Below are positions 1 through 9,193 of a stretch of 64,000 nt of DNA, in pieces. The stretch lies in the NCBI GenBank assembly GCA_025462735.1, contig JAOAPC010000008.1:1-64000 (forward strand), read 5' to 3'. This DNA comes from Acidobacteriaceae bacterium. Lineage in GTDB: Bacteria; Acidobacteriota; Terriglobia; Terriglobales; Acidobacteriaceae. The position numbers and the translations under genes are program-made. The first letter of the stretch is position 1. The number at the start of each line of letters is the position of its first letter. Under the pieces are notes generated by a model. That model made no database searches. It saw only the letters and a program-made list of their open reading frames with translations, and was not told the DNA's origin.

Positions 1-287
1 CCCTTGGGCTCCTCGTCTTCCAGATACCTGGCGATGGCAGAGGGTCCAGCAAGGACACGACGTCTACGCGGCTGGATAGATTCTTGCCGAGGAAAATACA
101 AAACCGACCGGAAGCTTTCCGTTGGCCCCCATAAAGATGGAAACACCGCAACCGTTATCTTTCCCTCAGAACCGTGTACAGCAAGACTGCTGTTAGTAGT
201 CCCAAAATCGAGCCCTATATGCTTTCCCAGCGATCTCCCCCAACTTGTATGTTCTAGTTCTGCCGCCTCGCTATCGTCGCATAGCAC
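1..287 (-). CDS. Hsp70-family (DnaK/YegD-like) protein, N-terminal part, cut by window edge
   Basis: Read on the minus strand, this frame stays open to base 1 and contains the Hsp70/actin-fold phosphate-1 motif GLDFGTTNSSLAV, followed about 30 residues later by FRSVLYFPR, as in YegD-like Hsp70 homologues. The 3' part lies outside the window. The start is uncertain: GTG at 287 gives about 20 extra residues before the motif and overlaps the end of the aldo/keto reductase by 17 bases, while a non-standard codon near 230 after a GGGGGAG sequence is another possibility. The family consists of ATP-dependent chaperones, but the substrate cannot be told. Identification of the fold is firm; the exact subfamily is inference. 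Confidence 0.8.
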   Translation of the reverse strand, partial: MLCDDSEAAELEHTSWGRSLGKHIGLDFGTTNSSLAVHGSEGKITVAVFPSLWGPTESFRSVLYFPRQESIQPRRRRVLAGPSAIARYLEDEEPK

Positions 288-1335
288 CCCCGAAACTGTC
301 GCACTCGAGCAGGAGGCGATCCCACGTGCCTCCATACCTAATTGCACGAACCATTTCTCTGTCGTAAATACTCTGGGGGAATTCGGGTTCGATTCGGCTT
401 GCTACATCGAGTGATTTCAACTGTTCGGCGGAGAGCTCCAGATCCAAACTGGCGAGATTGTCCTGGAGTTGAGATACCTTCCGCGCTCCTATGATCGGGA
501 TTACTGGCACCGTTCGATGCCGGAGCCAGGCGAGTGCGACTTGTGCCATGCTGCGACCTACCTGTTCGGACACCGATTTCACTGCGGAGATGATCCGCGC
601 CGCGAGTTGTTCCTCGGGAAGGAATTCCTTCATTCCCTCGTTGGTCATCCGCCCCTCGGCTTTACCCTCGCCGTGATACTTCCCGGTCAACATGCCTTTC
701 GCCAAGGGAGACCATGCCAGAACCCCCAAGTTCAAAGCTTTCGCCATAGGAACAAGTTCGCGCTCGACCGTTCGCTCAATCAGGCTGTACTCAATCTGCA
801 ACCCGATAAACTGTGTCCAGCCTCGAAGCTCGGCTAGAGTGTTTGCCTGGGCGATCCACCAGGCGGGAGCGTCCGAGATGCCCACATAGAGAACCTTTCC
901 CGCGCGAACGAGATCGTCCAGTCCGCGCATGACTTCTTCCACAGGTGTGATCCCATCCCAGATGTGCACCCAGTACAGGTCGATGTAGTCGGTCTGCAAT
1001 CGTTTCAGACTGGCTTCCAGTGCCTGCATCATGCTCTTGCGGTGATTTCCCGCCGCATTGGGATCGTTGCCTGGCGCGGCATTGGAGTATTTCGTCGCTA
1101 GAACAACACTCTCGCGATGGCCCTGAATAAACTCACCCACGAATCTTTCGCTCGTGCCGTTGGTGTAGAAATTCGCCGTGTCAATGAAGTTTCCACCCGC
1201 CTCGCGGTAGGTTTCGTAGACTTTCTGCGCTTCCGCTTTCGGTGATCCCCATCCCCACTCGTCGCCAAAAGTCATAGTGCCTAGGGCCGCTTCGGAGATC
1301 CGAAGTCCGCTCTTGCCAAGCAATCTGTATTTCAT
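271..1335 (-). CDS. aldo/keto reductase
   Basis: A 354-residue NAD(P)H-dependent aldo/keto reductase with a TIM-barrel fold. The catalytic tetrad is visible: Asp and Tyr in DTANFYTNG, Lys in LATKYS and His in YWVHIWD. The C-terminal half carries WSPLAKGMLTGKY and a cofactor-binding segment VIPIIGARKVSQ. I chose the ATG at 1335 because GAAAGGAG lies just upstream; a longer frame to 1410 has no good ribosome site. The gene is divergent from a TetR regulator at 1541 and may be its target (inference). It overlaps the start of the Hsp70-like gene downstream. The physiological substrate is unknown. Confidence 0.9.
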   Translation of the reverse strand: MKYRLLGKSGLRISEAALGTMTFGDEWGWGSPKAEAQKVYETYREAGGNFIDTANFYTNGTSERFVGEFIQGHRESVVLATKYSNAAPGNDPNAAGNHRKSMMQALEASLKRLQTDYIDLYWVHIWDGITPVEEVMRGLDDLVRAGKVLYVGISDAPAWWIAQANTLAELRGWTQFIGLQIEYSLIERTVERELVPMAKALNLGVLAWSPLAKGMLTGKYHGEGKAEGRMTNEGMKEFLPEEQLAARIISAVKSVSEQVGRSMAQVALAWLRHRTVPVIPIIGARKVSQLQDNLASLDLELSAEQLKSLDVASRIEPEFPQSIYDREMVRAIRYGGTWDRLLLECDSFGGAMRR

Positions 1336-1485
1336 AATCGCGCTCCTTTCATCCGCCGTACGTCTGCAATGACACATCTTGGCAATGGGTGTCTCGGAAA
1401 AATCGGCCAACCCGTTAGCCGGAGCGGTACAGCATCCCCTTGACGCGGTTCACAGAACTCTTTGAGGTCCCAAGTCCCTCATGCC

Positions 1486-1518
1486 AAGGTATACCAGATA
1501 TCCTGTAATGGTATACTT
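1486..1518. promoter_or_regulatory. Probable TetR operator dyad overlapping a -10 box
   Basis: A perfect 8-bp inverted repeat, GTATACCA at 1489-1496 and TGGTATAC at 1509-1516, is separated by 12 bases. The right arm contains TATACT (1512-1517), a good -10 box for the regulator gene. The dyad sits between the divergent reductase and tetR genes, where autoregulatory TetR operators usually lie. That this protein binds here is inference. Confidence 0.55.
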
Positions 1519-1540
1519 AGTCCGATTGGATGTAAGGCGG

Positions 1541-2188
1541 ATGAAAAAGGTTCATAAAAGAAGTGTCGGGACCAAACAGAGTAGCTCGCCCAAGCCCAAT
1601 GCCATCGTGCTGGCGGCACTAGAGCTGTTCACCCGCTATGGATATCGCAAGACTTCCATCGACGACATTGCTAACGCAGCGCAGGTGGCCAAGCGCACGG
1701 TATACCTGCACTTCGAGAATAAGGCGGCGGTCTTTCTGGCAATCCTTGAATATCTCGGCGACCAGGTGCGACAACGGTGCACCGCCGCCGAGCACGCCGG
1801 CGGCACGGCAGTGGGCCGGCTAACGGGGTTGCTCGATGCCTACGTTGGAACCGGGTTTGAGCTCTTCAGCAAATCCGAGCACATGCCGGAGCTGGAGGAG
1901 ACTTTCTCAAAGCTGGCGCGAACCAAGATCTGCGATCTAAATACGGAGTACGAAGGGCGGCTGGCTGCATTTTTGCGATCGCTCCAGAAAACGGGGGAGA
2001 TCGGCGGGGCACCGCAAGGACTCACTGTAGAGAAAGTCGTACACCTCTTGGTGCGGGCTGCACAGGGATCCAAACACGACCCCGATTTGCAGGGCGACCG
2101 GAAGGCACTTGATCGCCGCCTGCACGAGTTAGCGACGCTCGCCATTGCGGCGATGCAGAAGCAATCGCGACTCGCAAGCTCTGACTAA
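1541..2188 (+). CDS. TetR/AcrR family transcriptional regulator
   Basis: A 215-residue regulator. The N-terminal helix-turn-helix is typical of TetR: ALELFTRYGYRKTSIDDIA, then VAKRTVYLHFENKAAVFLAIL. The C-terminal all-helical ligand domain is unrecognised. I prefer ATG 1541 (AAGG upstream) over ATG 1481, because the -10 box and the operator-like dyad at 1486-1518 would otherwise lie inside the coding region. The usual TetR length of about 200 residues also fits. It is divergent from an aldo/keto reductase, so control of that gene and of itself is the natural guess. The ligand is unknown. Confidence 0.9.
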   Translation: MKKVHKRSVGTKQSSSPKPNAIVLAALELFTRYGYRKTSIDDIANAAQVAKRTVYLHFENKAAVFLAILEYLGDQVRQRCTAAEHAGGTAVGRLTGLLDAYVGTGFELFSKSEHMPELEETFSKLARTKICDLNTEYEGRLAAFLRSLQKTGEIGGAPQGLTVEKVVHLLVRAAQGSKHDPDLQGDRKALDRRLHELATLAIAAMQKQSRLASSD

Positions 2189-2265
2189 TAATCTCTTTGG
2201 TATGCGAGCCCGGTCAAAAAACTCGAGCCGGGCGGACTGCCTGACTCGGGTGCATTCGTGCTCGT

Positions 2266-5200
2266 CTAGAATTCGAGCCTCAAGCCGAACTGAATGAGGC
2301 GCGGAAGGTTGACGGTGTTGGTCACGATTCCGAAGGTTGCGCTGCCAAATCCTCCGCCCGGAGGACCAAACTGGGGATGATTGAATAGATTGAAGAACTC
2401 GGTGCGAAATTGAACATTCATCCGCTCCGTAATGTTAGTTTTCTTGAAGATGGCGAAGTCGAAGTTGTCGACACCTTGTTGGCGCAGCGTGGCATCCACG
2501 CGCGCTTCATCACCGAAGCCGTAGGCCGGCGGGTCTGTGAAGCATGCGATGTTGAACCAGCCGCCAAGGGCCCGGGAAGCGGCGCTACCCGAAGTGTTCT
2601 TGTGACATCCGGGTACGACATTCGGTCTAAGGCTACCCGTGCCTAGGTTCAAAGCTGTGAGCTTGTTCCCGACACCATCGTTAATTTTCACAGGAAAGCC
2701 TCTCTGCAGAGTGGTAACGCCATCGATGCCCCAACCAGAGACGACTTTGTCCTTAGCTCCACTCGAGTCGTTGAGGTACTTCTTGCCTTTGCCAAACGGC
2801 AAGTCGAGCACGTAGCTGATAACCAGGCGTTGTGAAACATCCTGCGAGGAGAGAGAGCGCTCTCCGGCCAAGTTATTCCAATCCTGTATTCCCCCGACAC
2901 CACCAGAGGTACCGCCCTCAAGCCAGGAAGTGAGCGTATCGGTGTTAGACATCAGCTTGGCATTGGTGTAAGCGACCAGCAGGGTGCCCCCACCCTGAAA
3001 ACGCTTCTTCACAGTAGCCTGCAGCGCATTGTAACTGCTACTGCAGCATCCGAAGCCATTCAAGCTCACACCCGAATACTGAGGAAACGGTCGGTCAAGC
3101 TGGCCCCGGATTAGGGTTGAACCCAAAGCACCGGGAAGAGTGTTGACGGGCTTGCACAAAGGGCAAGCGAATGGGCTGGTGGTAACCGGCTGTGCAATCG
3201 TGGGTGTAAGCCCCAGCGCAGCCTGAGCCTGAGCTTGTCCGATGAATCCATCCGGAATCTGATTGATGTTGGTATTGAATTGCTCAAGATGTACACCGTG
3301 CGAACCTGCGTAGGCCACATCGGCAAAGAATCCGCCCGGCAGTTCACGTTCGATGTCGAAATTCCACTGCTGCACATATCCATATTTCTGTCCTGTATAG
3401 CCGGTCGCAGCGAAATTGCTTTGGTTCAGGATGAACTGGGAAACGTTTGGCTGAGGATTCCTACCGGGCACCGGGATGATGTTGTTGACACCTTGGCCGA
3501 AAGGACCCGCGCCCGTGCAGGTGAGAACGTTGTTGCCGCCCCACGTGCAGCCATTTGCGTTGAGAGTTGCCGCTGGAGTCGCACCTTGGTTAGTGCTTGA
3601 GAAAAAGTTCGTAGTGGCACTGCTTACGGGATCAACGTAGGGGTTCGTTCCGAAGGATACGTAATTCGGAATGAAAAAGATGCCATATCCACCGCGAACC
3701 ACTGTCTTCTGGTTGACTGAATAAGCCAAACCCAGCCGGGGCAGAAACTCTTTTTTGGAGAGCGGCAAATTGTTGCGGGTGTGGTTCACGCCGGTACCGA
3801 CCAGGAACAAGTCGCCCGGGCAAGTGCTGCCCGCTGTTCCACCGCAACCGGTTACGGAAGAATTCGTGACACTGGGATTGAAATACGTCATCTTGTCAAA
3901 GCGCTCTGACCATGGCCCTTGCAATTCGTAGCGCGCCCCGAGATTGACGGTAAGCTTGCTGGTCGCGTGCCAATTATCACCGAAGTAAAACGCGCGATAA
4001 GTCTGCTTTCCTGAGACCGGACCGGAGATCACCAAGGACCCGCTGGTCTGATTGCCAAATGCCGCCCCTTGACCGTTGCCGTAACCGAGTAGGAAATCAG
4101 CGAAGTCCTCGCCGTTGCCAGCCGTCGATCCCTGGACATTGCCAGCCCCTGCGGCACCGGGCACGCTATTGGTCCAAGCGCCGCCGAAGGAGATCAGGCC
4201 TCCGCCAGTGTTGGTTTGCAGGTAATTATCGTAGCCCTCTTCGAGTTGGGCGCCCCACACAAATGAGTGGCGTCCGCGAATCATGGTAACTTGTGGCGAA
4301 ATATTGAACTGAGTATTCAAGTCGTTAATCGCACTCTGTCCTTGGCTGCAGCCAACCACTGGGTCATTCTGGCCAAAACAGGGGGTCAATGGGGTGCGCT
4401 CAATGTTGGGAATCAGCGGGTTGTATGCACTCGGCCAACCTTCCTGCGTGACGTCGAAGTTTTGATTAATGGGGCCGCGCAGATAGTGGAAGCGGCTGAT
4501 GCTGGCGTTCACATTGAAGACAGTTGTGCCGCTGATTGCATAGTTATACCCGATAGCCAAACTTTTGCTGCGGGTATTCTCAGCGCAACGGTCTTTACAA
4601 AGGCCGGTACCGAACGGATCCTGCGCCAAGCTGAGAAGTTTAAAGTAGCTGAATCGGCCGAACACGGTTTGCTTGCTGTTAATTGTTTGGTCGGCGCGGG
4701 CCACATACTCGTCGGTGTCCCCACCAGTGCTGGCGTCCTTTATGAAATTGAGGACAGTTCCTGGCCCGGTTGGGTTAGCGATCAATTTATTCAACAGATA
4801 GGCAGAGGTTGGATTGATGGCTCCGGAGATGTCGTTATTGGCAAACGGTATGCGGAAGCTGTTGGGGTTCGTGGCACTCGGGATCCCACTGGTGAAAGCG
4901 ATGGGGTTATAGAGTTGGTGAACGGGGGCGCCAGTCGAGGGATTTGTGTCAGAACAGATGTTGACACCCGAACCATGGGGGTCAGGGGTGTTGAATCCCG
5001 TTGAGCATAGATCTGCAAAATTTCCGCCGCGTTCTGCCAACGTGGGAACGGTCGTGTTGAAGGGCGTGCCGGTACGGAGGCGGAACCCCTCATAGCTTCC
5101 GAAGACAAATGTCTTGTTCTTGATGGCAGCCCCGCCGACGCTCGCTCCGAATTGATTTTGCGTGAAGGGCGGCGACTGGTTCGACTTGCCACTATTAAGT

Positions 5201-6036
5201 TCGCTTCGCTTATTAAAGAACTCATTGGAGTTGAAGACCTTGTTGCGAAGATATTCGTATCCGGTGCCATGCCAGGTATTGGTTCCCGACTTAGTGCTCA
5301 TGTTGATCACACCGCCGGCGAACTTGCCCCACTCCGGACCCAGGTTGTTGTCCAGGACCTTGAATTCGTTGATGGAGTCCTGTGTGGGCACGATAAATGG
5401 CAAATTGATGTAACCAATATTCAGAGGCTGGCCGTCCAAGTACATAGCCCCTTCGTTGGCGAACGATCCGCCGATCTGGTAGTTGGCGAAGTCGAAGGGG
5501 TTCTTGCCGACGACTGTTCCCATGGTGTTGCCTTGCGGAATAACCGAGGGAGTAATGGTCGTAAGATTAAAAATGTTCCTGCCGTTAAGGGGCAGCTCGT
5601 TGGCGGCACGGGTATCCACCACGGTGCCGAGCGACGATGTTTCAGGCTGTAGCAGCGGCGTCTCGGCAGTCACTTCGACAGTTTCGGTGACTTGACCTAC
5701 CGACAGAGTCGCATCTATCTTGCTGGCCTGATTGACCTCCACGCTCACGTTTGACCTCGTGGAGTGCTTAAACCCCTGCTTCTCGACATCGATCCGGTAT
5801 TCGCCAGGGATGAGGTTCACGAATGAATAAAGACCATCAGCCCCCGTTTGCTGTGTGCGCTTCTCCGCAGTGCCCATGTTGGTCAATGTGACCTGGGCAT
5901 CGGCGAGAGCAGCACCAGAAGAATCCTGCACTGACCCGGTTATTGAGCCATAAGTGTTCTGCGCGTTGGCAATTGGGGTCAGGAACGCAAGAAGAGTCAG
6001 CGATAATGCGAGTGTCCAGAACCAGCGAGAAGACAT
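2266..6036 (-). CDS. Oar-like TonB-dependent outer-membrane receptor with carboxypeptidase-regulatory domain
   Basis: A 1256-residue outer-membrane protein. It has a signal peptide (hydrophobic stretch ending ANAQ), then an immunoglobulin-like CarboxypepD_reg domain (about residues 30-110), a TonB plug region with LPLNGRNIFNLTTITPSV, and a long beta-barrel ending in the typical aromatic C-terminus FGLRLEF. This architecture is abundant in Acidobacteriota and related to Myxococcus Oar. It probably imports large carbohydrate or peptide ligands, but the substrate cannot be told. The ATG at 6036 after GGGGGTGG is preferred over GTG 6042. It is divergent from the CRTAC1-TPR operon, a recurrent neighbourhood for this family. 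Confidence 0.9.
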   Translation of the reverse strand: MSSRWFWTLALSLTLLAFLTPIANAQNTYGSITGSVQDSSGAALADAQVTLTNMGTAEKRTQQTGADGLYSFVNLIPGEYRIDVEKQGFKHSTRSNVSVEVNQASKIDATLSVGQVTETVEVTAETPLLQPETSSLGTVVDTRAANELPLNGRNIFNLTTITPSVIPQGNTMGTVVGKNPFDFANYQIGGSFANEGAMYLDGQPLNIGYINLPFIVPTQDSINEFKVLDNNLGPEWGKFAGGVINMSTKSGTNTWHGTGYEYLRNKVFNSNEFFNKRSELNSGKSNQSPPFTQNQFGASVGGAAIKNKTFVFGSYEGFRLRTGTPFNTTVPTLAERGGNFADLCSTGFNTPDPHGSGVNICSDTNPSTGAPVHQLYNPIAFTSGIPSATNPNSFRIPFANNDISGAINPTSAYLLNKLIANPTGPGTVLNFIKDASTGGDTDEYVARADQTINSKQTVFGRFSYFKLLSLAQDPFGTGLCKDRCAENTRSKSLAIGYNYAISGTTVFNVNASISRFHYLRGPINQNFDVTQEGWPSAYNPLIPNIERTPLTPCFGQNDPVVGCSQGQSAINDLNTQFNISPQVTMIRGRHSFVWGAQLEEGYDNYLQTNTGGGLISFGGAWTNSVPGAAGAGNVQGSTAGNGEDFADFLLGYGNGQGAAFGNQTSGSLVISGPVSGKQTYRAFYFGDNWHATSKLTVNLGARYELQGPWSERFDKMTYFNPSVTNSSVTGCGGTAGSTCPGDLFLVGTGVNHTRNNLPLSKKEFLPRLGLAYSVNQKTVVRGGYGIFFIPNYVSFGTNPYVDPVSSATTNFFSSTNQGATPAATLNANGCTWGGNNVLTCTGAGPFGQGVNNIIPVPGRNPQPNVSQFILNQSNFAATGYTGQKYGYVQQWNFDIERELPGGFFADVAYAGSHGVHLEQFNTNINQIPDGFIGQAQAQAALGLTPTIAQPVTTSPFACPLCKPVNTLPGALGSTLIRGQLDRPFPQYSGVSLNGFGCCSSSYNALQATVKKRFQGGGTLLVAYTNAKLMSNTDTLTSWLEGGTSGGVGGIQDWNNLAGERSLSSQDVSQRLVISYVLDLPFGKGKKYLNDSSGAKDKVVSGWGIDGVTTLQRGFPVKINDGVGNKLTALNLGTGSLRPNVVPGCHKNTSGSAASRALGGWFNIACFTDPPAYGFGDEARVDATLRQQGVDNFDFAIFKKTNITERMNVQFRTEFFNLFNHPQFGPPGGGFGSATFGIVTNTVNLPRLIQFGLRLEF

Positions 6037-6042
6037 ATCCAC

Positions 6043-6359
6043 CCCCAGCGTGGAATTTTTTGAAGGAACGTTGTAATTGAGGATTCGACTCTCCCGGGGC
6101 TAACTAATACACATAAACTCCCGAGGACAAATACGAAATCCTGTAATCCGGAACGTGGTCTTGTACAAGCGTTCTCTACCAACCCAGTATTGCTTGTCAA
6201 GCACATTCTTCAGAAGAAAATCGGTTATCCAACGTTTTTCGGGACAGCAGGTGCGGGTTGGCAACGGCGGTTTCAGGAGACCAACACCGCTCTGAATCTC
6301 GGATTGAGGCTGATCCCGTTTGCCGCCAGATGTTGTTTTAGAATGAGTCGGGCCGTCGG
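6043..6359. other. Divergent intergenic region, no gene
   Basis: This 317-bp stretch separates the divergent TonB receptor and CRTAC1 genes and should hold both promoters. A possible -10 box TAGAAT lies at 6339-6344 on the plus strand, but I see no convincing -35 partner. No RNA or repeat was recognised. Confidence 0.4.
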
Positions 6360-8042
6360 ATGCGTGTCGAAGAAAATTGCGGAAATTCCAGAAATAATAG
6401 TCTGGTAAAGCGGGTCGTGAGAGTATGTCTGGCCTCCTGTTTACTAGTTTTAGTTGCCGCAGTCACGGATTCGGTCTTCGACCTCAAACCGCCGCTAGGA
6501 TTAGACTTCGTGTTGCAGAATTCTCCGACGCCTCAAAAGTGTCTGATCGAAACTATGCCCGGAGGCGTCGCTCTTCTTGATTACAACAATGACGGCCTGC
6601 TCGACATATTCCTCGTGAATGGCGGACACATAAGTAGCCCCGCAAAGTATCCCGATAACTTCGACCGCCATGATCCCCGATACTGGAACCGGCTTTATCG
6701 GCAAAACAAAGACGGCAGTTTCACCGATGTTACCGAGCAGGCAGGATTGGCCGGCGCCGGGGACGGCAACTACGGTATGGGCGTGGCAGTTGGTGACTAC
6801 GATAATGACGGCTATCCGGACCTATATGTAACCAGCTATGGGAAAAACATCCTATACCACAACAATGGGGATGGGACCTTTACGGATGTGACTACGAAGG
6901 CGGGAGTAGCCGCAGGAGGATGGTCGGTTTCGGCGGGATTTTTTGATTACGACAATGATGGCAGGCTCGATCTTTTCGTCACTCGCTACATGGAGTGGGA
7001 TACGCGGCATAACAAGGATTGCGGGGGCAATTTTCACACTTATTGCCCTCCTGGGGAGTTCCCCCGCACGACTAACATTTTGTATCACAATCGTGGCGAT
7101 GGAACCTTCGAAGACGTAAGTCAAAGCTCCGGAATCGCAGCAAAAAAAGGACACGGCTTGGGAGTCGCTTTTGCCGATTACGATGGCGATGGTTTTACGG
7201 ACATCTACGTGGCAAATGATGGAATGCAGCAATATCTCTTCCACAACAATGGCAATGGCACATTCACTGAGGTCGGACTCGAAGAAGGCGCTGGCTTGTC
7301 CGTTGACGGAGGCCCCCTTTCTGGCATGGGAGTCGTTTTCCAGGATTACGACAACGATGGGCTCCCTGACATCATTGTGACTACGTTGCCTCGTCAAACT
7401 TATGGCGTGTTTCATAACGATGGTCACAGCGTTTTCAGCGATCGAGGTCTGCAGACTGGTATCCGAATGATGTCGGGAGTGACCTCGGGTTGGGGAGTGG
7501 GACTGGAGGACTTCGACAACGACGGCCAAAAAGACTTGTTCATCACCCAGGGTCATGTATTGGACAACGTCGAACAGATCGACCCCTCTCTGAAATACTT
7601 GGAGCCAACATTGCTGGCCATTAATCACGGGGGCCGTTTCGAGCGCGTAGATTCCGGCAGCAATGATCTGGTCGCCGGACGCGGAGCGGCGTTTGGGGAC
7701 TTGAACAATGACGGCTGGATGGACGTGGTGACCAGCGTGCTAGGGCAACATCCTCAGGTATTCCTGAATCGCGGCGGGAACGCTCATTGGTTGACGATTA
7801 CTCTGAGAGGAACACGCAGCAACCGTGATGGGTTGGGCGCACGCGTGAAAGTGAATGGTCAAACAAGATTTGCAACGACCGCGGGAAGCTACGAATCCGC
7901 CAGTGATAAACGCGTACACTTTGGTCTTGGCGATGCGAAAAAGGCGAATGTAGAAGTGCTGTGGCCTTCTGGAACGCGCCAGACACTGAACGATATTCGA
8001 GTTGATCAAAATCTCGAAATCCGGGAACCGGAGCGTCCGTGA
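6360..8042 (+). CDS. CRTAC1-family protein: FG-GAP/VCBS repeats plus ASPIC/UnbV domain
   Basis: A 560-residue exported protein. After a hydrophobic N-terminus (about residues 16-35) come at least seven FG-GAP/VCBS repeats with calcium-binding DxDxDG-type loops, such as DYNNDGLLD, DYDNDGYPD, DYDGDGFTD and DLNNDGWMD, each followed by HNNGDGTF-like strands. They form a beta-propeller. The last 90 residues are an ASPIC/UnbV domain (GLGARVKVNG, then HFGLGDAKKANVEVLWPSG). The family is extracellular or periplasmic and often paired with TPR proteins and TonB receptors. Its role is unclear. The start could also be GTG at 6417. It overlaps the next gene by one base (TGATG). Confidence 0.88.
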   Translation: MRVEENCGNSRNNSLVKRVVRVCLASCLLVLVAAVTDSVFDLKPPLGLDFVLQNSPTPQKCLIETMPGGVALLDYNNDGLLDIFLVNGGHISSPAKYPDNFDRHDPRYWNRLYRQNKDGSFTDVTEQAGLAGAGDGNYGMGVAVGDYDNDGYPDLYVTSYGKNILYHNNGDGTFTDVTTKAGVAAGGWSVSAGFFDYDNDGRLDLFVTRYMEWDTRHNKDCGGNFHTYCPPGEFPRTTNILYHNRGDGTFEDVSQSSGIAAKKGHGLGVAFADYDGDGFTDIYVANDGMQQYLFHNNGNGTFTEVGLEEGAGLSVDGGPLSGMGVVFQDYDNDGLPDIIVTTLPRQTYGVFHNDGHSVFSDRGLQTGIRMMSGVTSGWGVGLEDFDNDGQKDLFITQGHVLDNVEQIDPSLKYLEPTLLAINHGGRFERVDSGSNDLVAGRGAAFGDLNNDGWMDVVTSVLGQHPQVFLNRGGNAHWLTITLRGTRSNRDGLGARVKVNGQTRFATTAGSYESASDKRVHFGLGDAKKANVEVLWPSGTRQTLNDIRVDQNLEIREPERP

Positions 8043-9109
8043 TGCGCACGATTCTGATCCTCTTCATGGCGCATGCTGCTCTGGCTATCTCGCCGCAAGC
8101 AGCGCAGCACCTGCAATCAGGCCGTGAACAGGAAAAACAAGGACACTTCGATGTAGCGATAACTGAATTTCGGAAGGTAACTGAACTCGAGCCGAACTTC
8201 ACGGAAGGCTTTATCGCTCTCGGCCAAACTTACATGGAGCAACGTGATTTCGCAGCCGCCGTTGCTCCTTTGAAGCATGCCCTAAAACTAGACGCAAGCT
8301 TGCTACCGGCTCACCAGTTGCTCGGCTATGCTCTGCTTTCGCAAGGCTACGCTGCAGAAGCTATTCCACACCTTGAGAGGGTCCACGAGGTGGGCGCACT
8401 GGGCATTGCACAATTACAGGCGGGAAATCTGCCGGAAGCCCTCGCGAATTTACGGGAGGCGCTACAAAAGCAACCCAACGATCCGGACCTACTCTACTAT
8501 TTCGGGCGCGCGAGTGGATTGCTTTCCAAGCAGTCCATAGACACGTTATTGATGACCTACCCCGATTCCGCCCGAGGGCACCAGTCGATGGGAGAAAACT
8601 ATTTTGTTCTTCGGCAGCTGCCTGAGGCCGAGAAGGAATACCGGAAGGCACTCGAACTTCGGCCACAGACACCGAATATCCACTTGGAGCTTGGTCAGGT
8701 GTATGCAATGGGTTCCCGCTGGCCGCAGGCAGAAGAACAATTTCGCGCCGAGGTAAAGCTGCAGCCTGGAAGCGCGGAGGCCGCTTTTCGACTGGGTGAT
8801 GCATTGCTCCAGCAAGGAAAAGTGCAAGAGGCCAGACGCGAATTGCGACGCTCCGACCAACTCATGCCTAACATGCCAGAAACTCTATATGAGTTTGGGA
8901 AGGCGTCCGCCTTGGACGGAGACGCTGCTGCCGCCGAGAAAGCATGGCTTGATCTGTTGGGCATCGAGAAAGACGGCGCGCTCGCTGCGCAGGCACATTT
9001 TGGGCTGGCGGGTATTTATCGCAACCAAGGAAATACGGTTGAAGCTGACAAGCAAATGAAGGCGTTCCGCGAGGTACAGGGCGGTGCTGCTCCGCAAAAT
9101 GAACGCTAA
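8042..9109 (+). CDS. TPR-repeat protein, exported
   Basis: A 355-residue protein with a short signal peptide (MRTILILFMAHAALA) followed by about eight tetratricopeptide repeats across the rest of the chain, for example HFDVAITEFRKVTELEPNF and EAEKEYRKALELRPQTPNIH. ATG 8042 shares its A with the TGA of the CRTAC1 gene, so the two are translationally coupled; a GTG at 8039 is also in frame. TPR arrays mediate protein-protein contact. The coupling suggests that it works with the CRTAC1 propeller at the cell surface or in the periplasm (inference). Confidence 0.88.
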   Translation: MRTILILFMAHAALAISPQAAQHLQSGREQEKQGHFDVAITEFRKVTELEPNFTEGFIALGQTYMEQRDFAAAVAPLKHALKLDASLLPAHQLLGYALLSQGYAAEAIPHLERVHEVGALGIAQLQAGNLPEALANLREALQKQPNDPDLLYYFGRASGLLSKQSIDTLLMTYPDSARGHQSMGENYFVLRQLPEAEKEYRKALELRPQTPNIHLELGQVYAMGSRWPQAEEQFRAEVKLQPGSAEAAFRLGDALLQQGKVQEARRELRRSDQLMPNMPETLYEFGKASALDGDAAAAEKAWLDLLGIEKDGALAAQAHFGLAGIYRNQGNTVEADKQMKAFREVQGGAAPQNER

Positions 9110-9193
9110 TTTGCGTTGGACGGCAATGGCCTCATCACAACGCGGATGGATGGGTTCTCGGTTCTGACGAGGACGACGACTAGTTGACGGCTA

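Noticed and set aside
4-414. Plus-strand open frame of 136 codons
   Set aside because: It begins at TTG and is antisense to the Hsp70-like gene and the end of the aldo/keto reductase, both with clear family motifs.
4267-5004. Long plus-strand frame (245 codons) inside the TonB receptor
   Set aside because: It is antisense to the receptor, whose signal peptide, plug and barrel are continuous.
6852-7628. Long minus-strand frame (258 codons) inside the CRTAC1 gene
   Set aside because: It is antisense to a repeat-rich FG-GAP gene; the frame reflects the DNDG codon pattern.
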